From Clostridium sp. (lineage in GTDB: Bacteria; Bacillota; Clostridia; Lachnospirales; Lachnospiraceae): a DNA stretch of 64,000 bases. Positions 1-7,588 of the stretch are shown piece by piece. Position 1 is the first letter of the stretch. Every line of letters begins with the position of its first letter. A program made the translations under genes and the position numbers. The stretch lies in assembly GCA_023664605.1 (NCBI GenBank), contig JAMPFF010000006.1, positions 30,977 to 94,976 of the forward strand. Direction: 5' to 3'. The notes under the pieces were generated by a model. That model had not been told where the DNA came from and searched no databases. It saw only the letters and a list, made by a program, of their open reading frames with translations.

Positions 1-128
1 TCCGCTTCCAAAAGCGCCATCTTTACTTCCTTTAAGGCCGCCTTTACGTCTTCCGGCGTCAGACGTCCCTTACTTCTTAAATTTTTAAAAACATTCTGCA
101 GTTTATCCGTTAAACTTTCAAATGCCAT
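1..128 (-). CDS. ffh: Signal recognition particle protein Ffh (N-terminal fragment)
   Basis: The first 42 codons of the SRP GTPase run off the left edge of the window. The reading begins MAFESLTDKLQNVFKNLRSK and continues through GRLTPEDVKAALKEVKMALLEAD, the helical N domain typical of Ffh. The protein binds the 4.5S-type SRP RNA and signal sequences of nascent membrane proteins and docks on FtsY, which is encoded about 7 kb upstream on the same strand. The start at 128 is set by a GGAAAGG ribosome site inside a repeated leader (129-190). It follows ylxM closely, the usual ylxM-ffh order. The GTPase and M domains lie outside the window. Confidence 0.93.
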   Translation of the reverse strand, partial: MAFESLTDKLQNVFKNLRSKGRLTPEDVKAALKEVKMALLEA

Positions 129-190
129 ATAATAACCATGCCTTTCCTCAACCTGCAAGTTTGTAGCCAAAGCGCTATCAGCGCTGACAC
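129..190 (-). repeat. Family-1 structured leader, copy A (upstream of ffh)
   Basis: Read on the minus strand this is a hairpin with arms AGCGC/GCGCT, then CTACAAACTTG, then CAGGTTGAGGAAAGG, then about 12 nt to the ffh ATG. The same arrangement of hairpin, CAAA(N5-6), CAGGCTGAGAGAAAGG and ATG recurs before alaS, ligA and the ABC ATPase gene at 54874. The conserved tail contains the ribosome binding site. It lies in the 68-bp ylxM-ffh gap, so it is transcribed. This copy is the most diverged in the tail (CAGGTTGAGG instead of CAGGCTGAGAG). Confidence 0.65.
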
Positions 191-196
191 AACCTT

Positions 197-562
197 TTAT
201 AACTCTTCTAAAATATCCGCCGATAACTGCCGGATTTTTCTGCAATACTTTATCTTGTCCTCTTTTTCATCCTGCTCGTAACGTTTCGATAAAGCATCGA
301 TTTCTTTAATCTGTTCTTTGATTTTTAGAAATCTGGCAATCAGCTTCAATTTCTCCTCATATTCCATAAGCGCCTTATCGCACCGCTTCACGATGTCATG
401 TACGCCCTGCCTGCTGATTCCCGCTTCCGCGGCAATCTCACTTAAGGAAAGATTTTCATAGACGATACCCTCGTATATCTGCCGTTGATGCTCTGTCAAT
501 AATTCGCCATAAAAGTCATACAACAAGCCCTGCTCTACGATTTTTTCCATGGTGACAGCCAT
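197..562 (-). CDS. ylxM: YlxM-like SRP-associated helix-turn-helix protein
   Basis: A 121-residue protein of the YlxM/p13 (UPF0122) family, encoded just before ffh as in most Firmicutes. The LLYDFYGELLTEHQRQIYEG segment and the following LSLSEIAAEAGISRQGVHDIVKRC form a sigma-region-4-like helix-turn-helix; the C-terminal half is a charged coiled coil. The family is thought to influence SRP assembly or expression; the mechanism is not visible here. The first ATG (562) lies only one base after a GGAG, so the ATG at residue 5 (MEKIVEQG, 550) is an equally plausible start. A promoter with TTGACA and TAAAAT boxes lies immediately upstream (600-628). Confidence 0.9.
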   Translation of the reverse strand: MAVTMEKIVEQGLLYDFYGELLTEHQRQIYEGIVYENLSLSEIAAEAGISRQGVHDIVKRCDKALMEYEEKLKLIARFLKIKEQIKEIDALSKRYEQDEKEDKIKYCRKIRQLSADILEEL

Positions 563-599
563 GCTCCTTTTTCAGCCCGTGGTTCTTTCAACTTTTGCT

Positions 600-628
600 A
601 TTTTACTATATTGGTGTGGGGGTGTCAA
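600..628 (-). promoter_or_regulatory. Sigma-A-type promoter for ylxM-ffh
   Basis: On the minus strand, TTGACA (628-623) is followed by 17 bp and TAAAAT (605-600), about 40 bp upstream of ylxM. This matches the vegetative consensus closely. It means ylxM-ffh is transcribed from its own promoter rather than depending on the ftsY-side operon, from which it is separated by the accessory island. Confidence 0.7.
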
Positions 629-825
629 GTATTTTTTCTTGACGGGGAAAGATTTGTGTTTGTCCGTCTTATGTTGTCTTGTTGTAAAATCAAGGTTTTA
701 TATGTTTTTCTTCTATGGCACATTCAAAGACAATATTAAGACAACTCTTCAAATTTGCCATTATGCTATGCTTCTTTCCCTCCTCAATCATTTCTGTGCA
801 ACATTGTCAAGTAACAATTTACCAA
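629..825. other. Intergenic stretch without a supported gene
   Basis: Between the ylxM promoter and the terminator at 826-877 the sequence is AT-rich with short T-runs. I see no convincing coding sequence on either strand. An open frame on the plus strand (549-959) has no ribosome site, no recognisable protein features and runs antisense across the ylxM promoter. Confidence 0.5.
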
Positions 826-877
826 AAAGAGCCGATATTCGATACAACTTTTTCATAGAAGTTTCGATTATCGGCTT
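826..877 (-). terminator. Terminator-like hairpin downstream of the acyltransferase gene
   Basis: Imperfect inverted repeat of about 19 bp per arm. The left arm contains AGCCGATA and ends in ACAACTT; the right arm begins AAGTTTCGAT and ends TATCGGCT. Read on the minus strand it is followed by CTTTTTGG, as expected for an intrinsic terminator. It lies about 150 bp beyond the stop of the acyltransferase gene and marks the ylxM-side edge of the accessory island. Confidence 0.55.
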
Positions 878-1025
878 TCGTATCTGTCTGTACAGGAAGA
901 TACAATTTTGTTCACTATGCTACATAAAAGCTGTGATATTTTCATCTGCCTCAGCTTAAAAAACTCTCTTTACTCGTTTTGACTTCACAATCTAATTATT
1001 TTTTCGTAACAGTCTCGGTTAAATA

Positions 1026-1610
1026 TCAAATAATGTCTTTCATATCATTCGATTCCTTTAAAAATTTCTTTTCAAGTTCAAGTAGGTCTTTTTTTCTCTC
1101 TTTTATTTTTTTACAAGGAATCCCGACATATATTCCCCACGTGTCCACACTCCTATTCACTAATGACATGCTTCCTATGGCACTTCCTTCTCCTATTGTT
1201 ACATTCGGCAAAACACTTACTCCTGTGCCTAAAATTACGTGTCTTCTAAGTGTTACTTTACCTCCAGATACGTTTCTAAATTCATCTGGAACAGTCGGAT
1301 TTGTAAGTGCTATACCACTATAATCATCACTGTCTCCATAAATCACACCACGAGATGATATGGCTGAAAAATCTTCCATCACAATTCCTGACTCACCGCC
1401 AAATAATCCACAATACGCAGCGATATGAATGAAATTTCCTAAGGTTATGTTTCCGCTCAATATACAAAAATCATCTATTCGAACATTGTCTCCAATACTG
1501 ATTTTATTAGCTCCGTATATTGTAGCGTTTCTGCTTATCAATACGTTTTCCCCATAAGCGTGTAATCCTAATTCCTTTAGTTCTTGTTTACTATAAAAAC
1601 TCGTTGCCAT
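1026..1610 (-). CDS. Hexapeptide-repeat acyltransferase (LbH family)
   Basis: A 194-residue left-handed beta-helix acyltransferase. Repeated isoleucine/valine-rich hexapeptides run from about residue 25 to 165 (ISIGDNVRID, ITLGNFIHIA, VTLRRHVILGTGVSVLPNV, TIGEGSAIGSMSLV), ending in the GIPCKKIKERK tail typical of sugar and antibiotic O-acetyltransferases. These enzymes move acetyl from acetyl-CoA to a sugar hydroxyl or amine; the substrate cannot be named. The ATG is preceded by a GGGGGG ribosome site and, further up, a small hairpin (1621-1640, CCAAAAAGT/ACTTTTTGG). The gene is AT-richer than the housekeeping genes nearby and sits beside a serine recombinase, so it is probably cargo of a mobile island. 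A surface-polysaccharide role is an inference. Confidence 0.75.
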   Translation of the reverse strand: MATSFYSKQELKELGLHAYGENVLISRNATIYGANKISIGDNVRIDDFCILSGNITLGNFIHIAAYCGLFGGESGIVMEDFSAISSRGVIYGDSDDYSGIALTNPTVPDEFRNVSGGKVTLRRHVILGTGVSVLPNVTIGEGSAIGSMSLVNRSVDTWGIYVGIPCKKIKERKKDLLELEKKFLKESNDMKDII

Positions 1611-1780
1611 TTTCTGCCCCCCAAAAAGTGTACTTTTTGGATAGCAATTTTTAATTAAAATTCTGCCTTGCGAAATAATACATTTTCATTGCAAAATAAG
1701 TGTTTTTATAGTATCATTGTTTTCGGATGTAGCAATAAGGCAATTTACAAAAAAGTACACATTCCTGTAAATCTGACTGC

Positions 1781-2407
<627 letters not shown>

Positions 2408-2541
2408 TTAAATCCAAGGCAGAACGCCACCTGTATCGTCGTCCATCTTCCTATTGTGCTTCTATACGCCACAATGCGTGCAAAATCGTTAAATCCGCTC
2501 TCTGCAAGATATGAAAGCCTCGCCTATTTTACATCACTATA

Positions 2542-2598
2542 AACAAATATAAAAATATGTGTTTCAACATTGACAAATACTTTTATATTTGTTATTAT
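2542..2598 (+). promoter_or_regulatory. hicAB promoter with overlapping palindromic operator
   Basis: TTGACA (2570-2575), 17 bp, TATTAT (2593-2598) form a strong promoter 25 bp before hicA. Two 16-bp arms, AACAAATATAAAAATA (2542-2557) and TACTTTTATATTTGTT (2578-2593), are inverted copies matching at 15 of 16 positions. One lies just upstream of the -35 box and the other fills the spacer up to the -10 box. This is the geometry expected for autorepression by the DNA-binding domain of HicB. Confidence 0.7.
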
Positions 2599-2622
2599 AT
2601 GAATGTCAGGAGGAAATACTGT

Positions 2623-2820
2623 ATGAAAAGCTATTCATCAAGGGAGATTATCAAAATGCTGAAAGCGGATGGATGGTATGAAGTAAATATTGTTGGAAGC
2701 CACCACCAATACAAGCACCCAACCAAAAAGGGGCGTACAACCGTCAAGCATCCCGATAAAAACATCCCGCTCCCAACGCTAAAGCGCATTGAGCAACAAT
2801 CAGGGCTAAAATTTAATTAA
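2623..2820 (+). CDS. hicA: HicA toxin, mRNA interferase
   Basis: A 65-residue protein of the HicA/YcfA family with a dsRBD-like fold. Visible features are the N-terminal SSREIIKMLKADGWYEV helix and strand, the GSHHQYKHP core with the catalytic histidine region, and the VKHPDKNIPLPTLKRIEQQSG tail. HicA cleaves mRNA unless bound by HicB. The ATG at 2623 is chosen because AGGAGG lies 8 nt upstream; a longer frame from 2557 would start upstream of the -10 box. It is followed 44 bp later by hicB, giving the toxin-first order usual for this family. Confidence 0.93.
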   Translation: MKSYSSREIIKMLKADGWYEVNIVGSHHQYKHPTKKGRTTVKHPDKNIPLPTLKRIEQQSGLKFN

Positions 2821-2864
2821 TTCCGGTATTTTCTCCCAGCAGACAATGAAAGGGGCATTATAAA

Positions 2865-3269
2865 ATGAAAAAAACTGAACGCTATTTTTATCCTGCTGTT
2901 TTTACCTACGCACCTAATCAGGAAATAGCCGTGGACTTTCCGGACTTAGGGGCAGCGACCAGTGGTACTAATGAGGATGACGCTTTATTATCGGCCCGTG
3001 AACTACTCGGCTGTGTCATTTATGGACTTGAAGAAGATGGGGATGAAATTCCCGCACCAACGCCCTTATCTGACATAAAAACAAAAGAAAATGAAAGAGC
3101 CGTTCTTATTGATGTTTATATGCCGTCTATACGCATGGCACATGTAAACCGCTCTGTAAACCGCACCGTAACGCTCCCTGCTTGGCTTAATGCTATTGCC
3201 TTAGAGCATAATGTAAATTTTTCCCAAATTCTTCAGGATGCATTAAAAACACAGCTTCATTTAAGATAA
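2865..3269 (+). CDS. hicB: HicB antitoxin
   Basis: A 134-residue antitoxin. Residues 8-60 (YPAVFTYAPNQEIAVDFPDL followed by GAATSGTNEDDALLSARELL) form the degraded RNase-H-like domain that occludes HicA. The C-terminal part (RTVTLPAWLNAIALEHNVNFSQILQDAL) is a ribbon-helix-helix DNA-binding domain. The latter fits the inverted-repeat operator upstream of hicA. Transcribed with hicA; a hairpin at 3318-3351 follows. Confidence 0.92.
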   Translation: MKKTERYFYPAVFTYAPNQEIAVDFPDLGAATSGTNEDDALLSARELLGCVIYGLEEDGDEIPAPTPLSDIKTKENERAVLIDVYMPSIRMAHVNRSVNRTVTLPAWLNAIALEHNVNFSQILQDALKTQLHLR

Positions 3270-3317
3270 AACTTCTTACACTCTGTTGTCGAATATGCTA
3301 TATTAGACGTAGAAAAG

Positions 3318-3351
3318 GGGAAAGCCATAGAAGCGACTCTATGGTTTTCCC
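3318..3351 (+). terminator. Hairpin downstream of hicB
   Basis: Arms GGGAAAGCCATAGA and TCTATGGTTTTCCC (one mismatch) around a 6-nt loop, 49 bp after the hicB stop. The downstream sequence reaches a run of five T only after about 12 bp, so it may be a weak terminator. Confidence 0.5.
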
Positions 3352-3387
3352 ATATCGACAATATTTTTCTTTTCAAACATCCCATCA

Positions 3388-3438
3388 AACAAAGCAGGAA
3401 ATAAACCGATATCGGTTCTATTTATTTCCTGCTTTGTT
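3388..3438 (-). terminator. Long near-perfect hairpin at the island/chromosome junction
   Basis: Eighteen-base arms AACAAAGCAGGAAATAAA and TTTATTTCCTGCTTTGTT flank an inner CCGAT/ATCGG stem. It directly follows the stop codon of the orphan fragment (3440-3499) on the minus strand. It may terminate minus-strand transcription, or be the end structure of the inserted element. Confidence 0.55.
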
Positions 3439-3439
3439 A

Positions 3440-3499
3440 TTAAGCCAAACCTACCGCTGTTTTGCCTTGACCTGTTGCACCTATACGCCCTATCAGCAC
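3440..3499 (-). pseudogene. Orphan C-terminal fragment with a P-loop-like motif
   Basis: On the minus strand, 19 codons read VLIGRIGATGQGKTAVGLA and a stop, beginning inside the last codons of the C39-like gene in another frame. GATGQGKT resembles a Walker A motif. There is no start codon or ribosome site, and a strong hairpin follows at once. The simplest reading is the tail of a gene carried in at the end of a mobile element and truncated at the insertion junction; chance cannot be excluded. Confidence 0.3.
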
Positions 3500-4161
3500 T
3501 TAATCTCCAAATATCCTAAAAGCTTACTCATATCATACTCTGTCAGTACGCCCGCGTGGGAATCATAGAACTTGCCGTCAAAGTGTACCAGATAATGACA
3601 GAAACGGCCCATTCTCTCCATCAGAATCGCACATTTCGGCAGCACGGTATCTTTTCCTTCCGTATACATGATAATATCGGTATGGTCGATGCCGTAATAA
3701 TTCAAGGCGGAAATCACGCGCCCCATTGTCGCCTGCCACTCTCTGCAATCCATCACGCTGATAACTTCCGCAATAGTCGTTCCCGCTAACATTGCCACGC
3801 AGGCCTGCCCGCAAAGTCCGTCTTCCTCCAGTTTGATAACATCAATGCTGTCAATCTTACGAATCGGATTCTCAAAACTATAAGGGCTGTTCTGATCCAT
3901 ACGGATTAAAGAACCGTTGACATGTAACAAAATTTTATGTGTGGAACCCGGCTCTACGCTCACTGCGGATTCATCTTCGATACGGATGTAATAATTTCCT
4001 TTCTCCTTGGGATGCAGTTCACAATCAATAATCTTATTATCCAATACTAAATCGCCTTGGATGACATCCCTCTGCTTACATACCTCCCATACATTAAAAG
4101 GAAGATGAATCTCATATCCTTTGTCCTGTTTTTCGACTTTAGCTTCAAAAAAATACCTCAT
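3493..4161 (-). CDS. DUF1905-like domain fused to a C39-like cysteine peptidase
   Basis: A 222-residue protein without signal peptide or membrane segment. Residues 1-90 resemble the DUF1905 beta-barrel (FFEAKVEKQDKGYEIHLPFN, then a VIQGDLVLDNKI segment). Residues 113-205 resemble a papain-like C39 peptidase: EDGLCGQACVAML with Cys117 as candidate nucleophile, CHYLVHFDG with His189, and KFYDSHAGV with Asp200. If active it would cleave a peptide, as leader-peptide C39 domains do, but no transporter is fused or adjacent and no precursor is visible. It is the last gene of the long minus-strand run before the island. Its ribosome site lies in a GGAATGGAGG block behind a GGTGT/ACACC hairpin, like the tail of the family-2 leaders. 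Confidence 0.6.
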   Translation of the reverse strand: MRYFFEAKVEKQDKGYEIHLPFNVWEVCKQRDVIQGDLVLDNKIIDCELHPKEKGNYYIRIEDESAVSVEPGSTHKILLHVNGSLIRMDQNSPYSFENPIRKIDSIDVIKLEEDGLCGQACVAMLAGTTIAEVISVMDCREWQATMGRVISALNYYGIDHTDIIMYTEGKDTVLPKCAILMERMGRFCHYLVHFDGKFYDSHAGVLTEYDMSKLLGYLEIKC

Positions 4162-4269
4162 GTTTCCTCCATTCCGGTGTCTTACACCTATATTTAATAA
4201 ATTGCACTGCTTTCTCTATACCCAGTTATCATTGTAGCAAATTTCCGGAGACTTGAAAACCACTTTTTA

Positions 4270-5394
4270 TCAGAATCCGCCCGATAAATCTTCAAAGCTG
4301 ATATTGATATCCACATTGGCCTTAATGCCGTCTATGCTTCCTTCATCCGTATACTGCCATACTTTGAACTGATAAGGGAAATATATCTCTTCGTCATAAT
4401 AGGCAAACCATTTATCATATTCCTCCAGTTTTTCCATATCCAGTAAGAGCATAAAAGTCTTTAAATTGCCGTAAATCATCGGCGTATAGCCCGCCTGCTT
4501 TATTTCTTCACAAAAAGTAATACAGTACTGTGTCCGTTCCTCTTTCGTCAAATCTTTTGTTCTCGCATTTTTATTGGTTACGGCCTCCACATCCAGTACA
4601 ACCGGATAGGTAACGTCATAAGGCTCTAACGCATCCAATACAAATTCCGCCTCTTCCTTTGCCTCCTCGTCACTGGTTGCCTGCGTGAAAAAATAAACGC
4701 CGACCGCAATATCGTTATCCAGCGCGCCATTGATGTTATCTTTAAACATAGCATCTTCTACAATTTCTCCCTCCGTATAGCCGCGGATACCAAGACGGAT
4801 AAAGGCATATTCCACATCATCCCCCGCCACTTTATCCCATTCAATTTTTTCCTGATAGCGGGAAACATCAATTCCCTTATGGGAAACCAGTTCGCCGTTT
4901 TCGTAATATTCCAAAAATCCTTCATCCGTATGTATAAAGTTCTCCGATAAATAAGGATGTTTCGCAATGGTATCTAAAATCGGAAAAAAATAATATTGAT
5001 TGCTGTCTACCAGAACAATTTCCTCCGGAAAAAACTGCCTGACCATATTAAGTGCGCCGTCTCCGGAAAGCAGCAGTTCTTTCATTGCCGCAATGATTTC
5101 TTCTTTTGTCTCTTCCTTCGCCTGTTTTGTGGCTTCCTCCGCCGCCTGTGCAAGCATGGCGTCCACTTCTTCTTTCGTATAATTATCCTGTAACTGCACT
5201 ACCTGCTCCATTGCTTCTTCCGCCTCGATACGGGAAGCGCGGTATTGAAAGAGTATAATCAGGCCAAACGTAATGGCGCTTAAAGTCACAATGCAGAGGA
5301 TGATGGAGGCAAACAATATTTTATTTTCATTTCGCCGCTGCTTCCTTTTTTTTATCTTCGTCTGTAAATTATTATCCTGCATCCGTACAACCAC
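4270..5394 (-). CDS. Membrane-anchored GH25 muramidase (lysozyme)
   Basis: A 374-residue glycoside hydrolase family 25 protein that cleaves peptidoglycan glycan strands between MurNAc and GlcNAc. An N-terminal hydrophobic helix (about residues 27-50, KILFASIILCIVTLSAITFG) anchors it with the rest outside. A helical linker with many Glu/Ala (60-110) follows, and the catalytic barrel runs from about 173 (HKGIDVSRYQEKIEW) through YAFIRLGIRGYTEG and YPVVLDVEAV to the C terminus. The Asp of GIDVS and the Asp/Glu of LDVEAV are the expected catalytic residues. The first codon is GTG; an ATG four codons later (MQDNN) is an alternative. It lies 26 bp after yitT in the same run. Confidence 0.88.
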   Translation of the reverse strand: MVVRMQDNNLQTKIKKRKQRRNENKILFASIILCIVTLSAITFGLIILFQYRASRIEAEEAMEQVVQLQDNYTKEEVDAMLAQAAEEATKQAKEETKEEIIAAMKELLLSGDGALNMVRQFFPEEIVLVDSNQYYFFPILDTIAKHPYLSENFIHTDEGFLEYYENGELVSHKGIDVSRYQEKIEWDKVAGDDVEYAFIRLGIRGYTEGEIVEDAMFKDNINGALDNDIAVGVYFFTQATSDEEAKEEAEFVLDALEPYDVTYPVVLDVEAVTNKNARTKDLTKEERTQYCITFCEEIKQAGYTPMIYGNLKTFMLLLDMEKLEEYDKWFAYYDEEIYFPYQFKVWQYTDEGSIDGIKANVDINISFEDLSGGF

Positions 5395-5420
5395 ATTCCT
5401 TTCCTGCTTCCCGGCGTTTT

Positions 5421-6272
5421 CTAAAAGCGTTCGCTGAAATAACTCTTAAAGCCTTCCCCGAAAATCTCGGTCGCGCTTGCAATCACCATAAAAGCCTCCG
5501 TATCTTCTTCCTTGACAATGGCTTCCACACGCGGAGACATTTGTTTTTTGGTAACGCACATCAGCACCTGTTTTTCCTTGCCGCTGTACGCTCCGCGCCC
5601 TTCAATATAAGTTACGCCGACGTCTAATTCTGTTAAAAGCCGCTGCGTAATCTGCTTTGGTTTATCGCTGATAATATAAAGAAGCTTTGCTTCGTCTTTT
5701 CCATACAATACAAGATCCAATACGATAGAATTAACGACTACCGTAATTCCTGCATACATCGCGGCATCAATGTTTTTTAAAACAATGCCCGACATGCTTA
5801 TAATGATAACGTCCGTAATAAAGAAAAGCGCTCCTGTCTTAATATACGGCAGTTTTGTCCGCAGCCATTTGACAATAATATCCATGCCTCCGGTCGTCGT
5901 TCCCATCTTCATGATAACGCCAATGGATACCGCATACACAACGCCGCCCGCCAATGCTGCTAACAGTATATCATCTGTCGCCGGTCCAAAGGGAGCTAAA
6001 ATATTGGTAAATGCGGAAATAAGTGTAATCGCATAAATCGTCGATATCGTGAATCTGATACCGAACTGCCAGACGGCAAACAGCAAAATAGGAATGTTGA
6101 GCATAAAAATCAACGTACCGGTCTCTACCGGTAAAAATCTGCTGATGATAATGGCGATTCCCGTTACGCCGCCGGGAACAAGATTATTCGGGTCAATAAA
6201 AAGGCTGATTGCCGCCGCATTGAGAAAAGACGCTCCTGTAATGACCGCATATTTTTTTACTGTTTTTTTCAT
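5421..6272 (-). CDS. YitT family membrane protein
   Basis: A 283-residue member of the YitT/DUF161 family. Five to six hydrophobic segments occupy residues 1-190, beginning KKYAVITGASFLNAAAISLF and containing the conserved NLVPGGVTGIAIIISR motif, MKMGTTTGGMDIIVKWL and LYGKDEAKLLYIISDKPKQI. The C-terminal 75 residues (VTYIEGRGAYSGKEKQVLMC) are the cytosolic DUF2179 ligand-like domain. The function is unknown; members are inner-membrane proteins, often several per genome. AAGGGGA lies 5 nt before the ATG. Located between ilvA and the lysozyme gene. Confidence 0.9.
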   Translation of the reverse strand: MKKTVKKYAVITGASFLNAAAISLFIDPNNLVPGGVTGIAIIISRFLPVETGTLIFMLNIPILLFAVWQFGIRFTISTIYAITLISAFTNILAPFGPATDDILLAALAGGVVYAVSIGVIMKMGTTTGGMDIIVKWLRTKLPYIKTGALFFITDVIIISMSGIVLKNIDAAMYAGITVVVNSIVLDLVLYGKDEAKLLYIISDKPKQITQRLLTELDVGVTYIEGRGAYSGKEKQVLMCVTKKQMSPRVEAIVKEEDTEAFMVIASATEIFGEGFKSYFSERF

Positions 6273-6353
6273 TCTTTTCCCCTTTTCTAAACAAGAAAAT
6301 CGCTTTGCACTTAGTATGCGGACTTATCACATATCGTATTCTTGAAAACCCTT

Positions 6354-7568
6354 TTAAATACTTGCCCGGACTACTTTCGGCTTATAACCGCTTTCCTCTA
6401 ACGCCTTAATAATCTGGTTTTTATGTTCCGTTCCGTAAGCTTCCATTGTGATACGAAGCTCCACGGCCGCGTTTCTGTTGATAGATACAAACTGATTATG
6501 TTCCAATTTAATAACGTTTCCGCTCTGTTTGGCAATCACATCGGAAACTCTCGACAATTCTCCCGGCTTATCCGGTAAAAGCACCGATACGGAGAAAATT
6601 CTATCCCGCAGTACAAGCCCCTGCTGCACCACGGACGACATTGTAATCACATCCATGTTTCCGCCGCTTAAAATAGAGACAATCTTTTTATTTTTGACAG
6701 ACAGATGTTTTAGCGCCGCCACCGTTAAAAGTCCGGAATTCTCCACTATCATTTTATGGTTTTCCACCATATCCAGAAAGGCTACGACAAGTTCTTCGTC
6801 TTCCACGGTAATGATATCGTCAAGATTTTTACTGACATATGGGAAAATCAGACTGCCCGGCGTTTTTACCGCCGTACCGTCCGCAATCGTATTGACCGCC
6901 TCCAGCGTCAGCACCTTGCCCGCTTCTACGGACTTTTGCATACAATTTGCTCCTGCGGGTTCCACACCGATTACCTGTATTTTCGGGTTTAAAAGTTTTG
7001 CCAGCGTGGAAACGCCGGTTGCCAGCCCGCCGCCGCCAATCGGCACGAGAATATAGTCCACAAGCGGAAGTTCCTTGATAATTTCCATAGCAATCGTTCC
7101 CTGCCCGGTTGCCACATCCAAATCGTCAAAAGGGTGGACAAACGTATAGCCTTTTTCCTCTGCCAACTGATACGCATAAGCACACGCCTCATCATAGACA
7201 TCTCCATACAAAATCACTTCCGCGCCGTATCCCTTTGTCCGGTTTACTTTGATAAGCGGCGTCGTTGTCGGCATGACAATCGTCGCCTTAACGCCATAGC
7301 ATTTGGCCGCATAGGCAACGCCCTGCGCGTGATTGCCCGCGGATGCCGTAATCAACCCTTTCTGCCTGTCCTCATACGATAAAGTGCTTAGTTTATAATA
7401 TGCGCCTCTTAACTTATACGCCCCCGTAAACTGCATATTTTCCGGCTTTAAATAGACCTTGTTTCCGGTCTGTACGCTAAAATAATCACTGTATACCAGT
7501 TTGGTCTCCATTGTGACACGTTTCACAATCTCACATGCTTCCTCAAACTTTTCCAACGATAATTCCAT
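6354..7568 (-). CDS. ilvA: Threonine ammonia-lyase with C-terminal ACT domain
   Basis: PLP enzyme converting threonine to 2-oxobutanoate and ammonia, the entry to isoleucine synthesis or threonine catabolism. The catalytic fold shows the PLP lysine in FTGAYKLRGAYYKL, the substrate loop TASAGNHAQGVA, and the phosphate-binding glycine loop PIGGGGLATG. The last 75 residues (FSVSVLLPDKPGELSRVSDV) form one ACT domain, the arrangement of the roughly 400-residue single-ACT class. The ATG reading MELSLEKFEEA (7568) has AAGGA 9 nt upstream; an in-frame ATG at 7592 overlaps the ftsY stop. Placement directly behind ftsY is unusual and probably reflects local rearrangement. Confidence 0.92.
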   Translation of the reverse strand: MELSLEKFEEACEIVKRVTMETKLVYSDYFSVQTGNKVYLKPENMQFTGAYKLRGAYYKLSTLSYEDRQKGLITASAGNHAQGVAYAAKCYGVKATIVMPTTTPLIKVNRTKGYGAEVILYGDVYDEACAYAYQLAEEKGYTFVHPFDDLDVATGQGTIAMEIIKELPLVDYILVPIGGGGLATGVSTLAKLLNPKIQVIGVEPAGANCMQKSVEAGKVLTLEAVNTIADGTAVKTPGSLIFPYVSKNLDDIITVEDEELVVAFLDMVENHKMIVENSGLLTVAALKHLSVKNKKIVSILSGGNMDVITMSSVVQQGLVLRDRIFSVSVLLPDKPGELSRVSDVIAKQSGNVIKLEHNQFVSINRNAAVELRITMEAYGTEHKNQIIKALEESGYKPKVVRASI

Positions 7569-7588
7569 TTGCATCTGTCCTTTCCCTT

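Noticed and set aside
549-959. Plus-strand open frame of 136 codons in the gap next to ylxM
   Set aside because: No ribosome site, no family resemblance, and it runs antisense over the ylxM promoter; composition looks like non-coding AT-rich DNA.
1621-1640. Palindrome CCAAAAAGTGTACTTTTTGG as crossover site of the serine recombinase
   Set aside because: Only one copy was found; a related AAAAAAGTACAC at about 1749 lacks the second arm, so no pair of sites supports inversion.
6529-7056. Plus-strand 175-codon open frame inside ilvA
   Set aside because: Fully antisense to a well-supported threonine ammonia-lyase gene; serine/threonine/proline-rich translation typical of a reverse-frame shadow.
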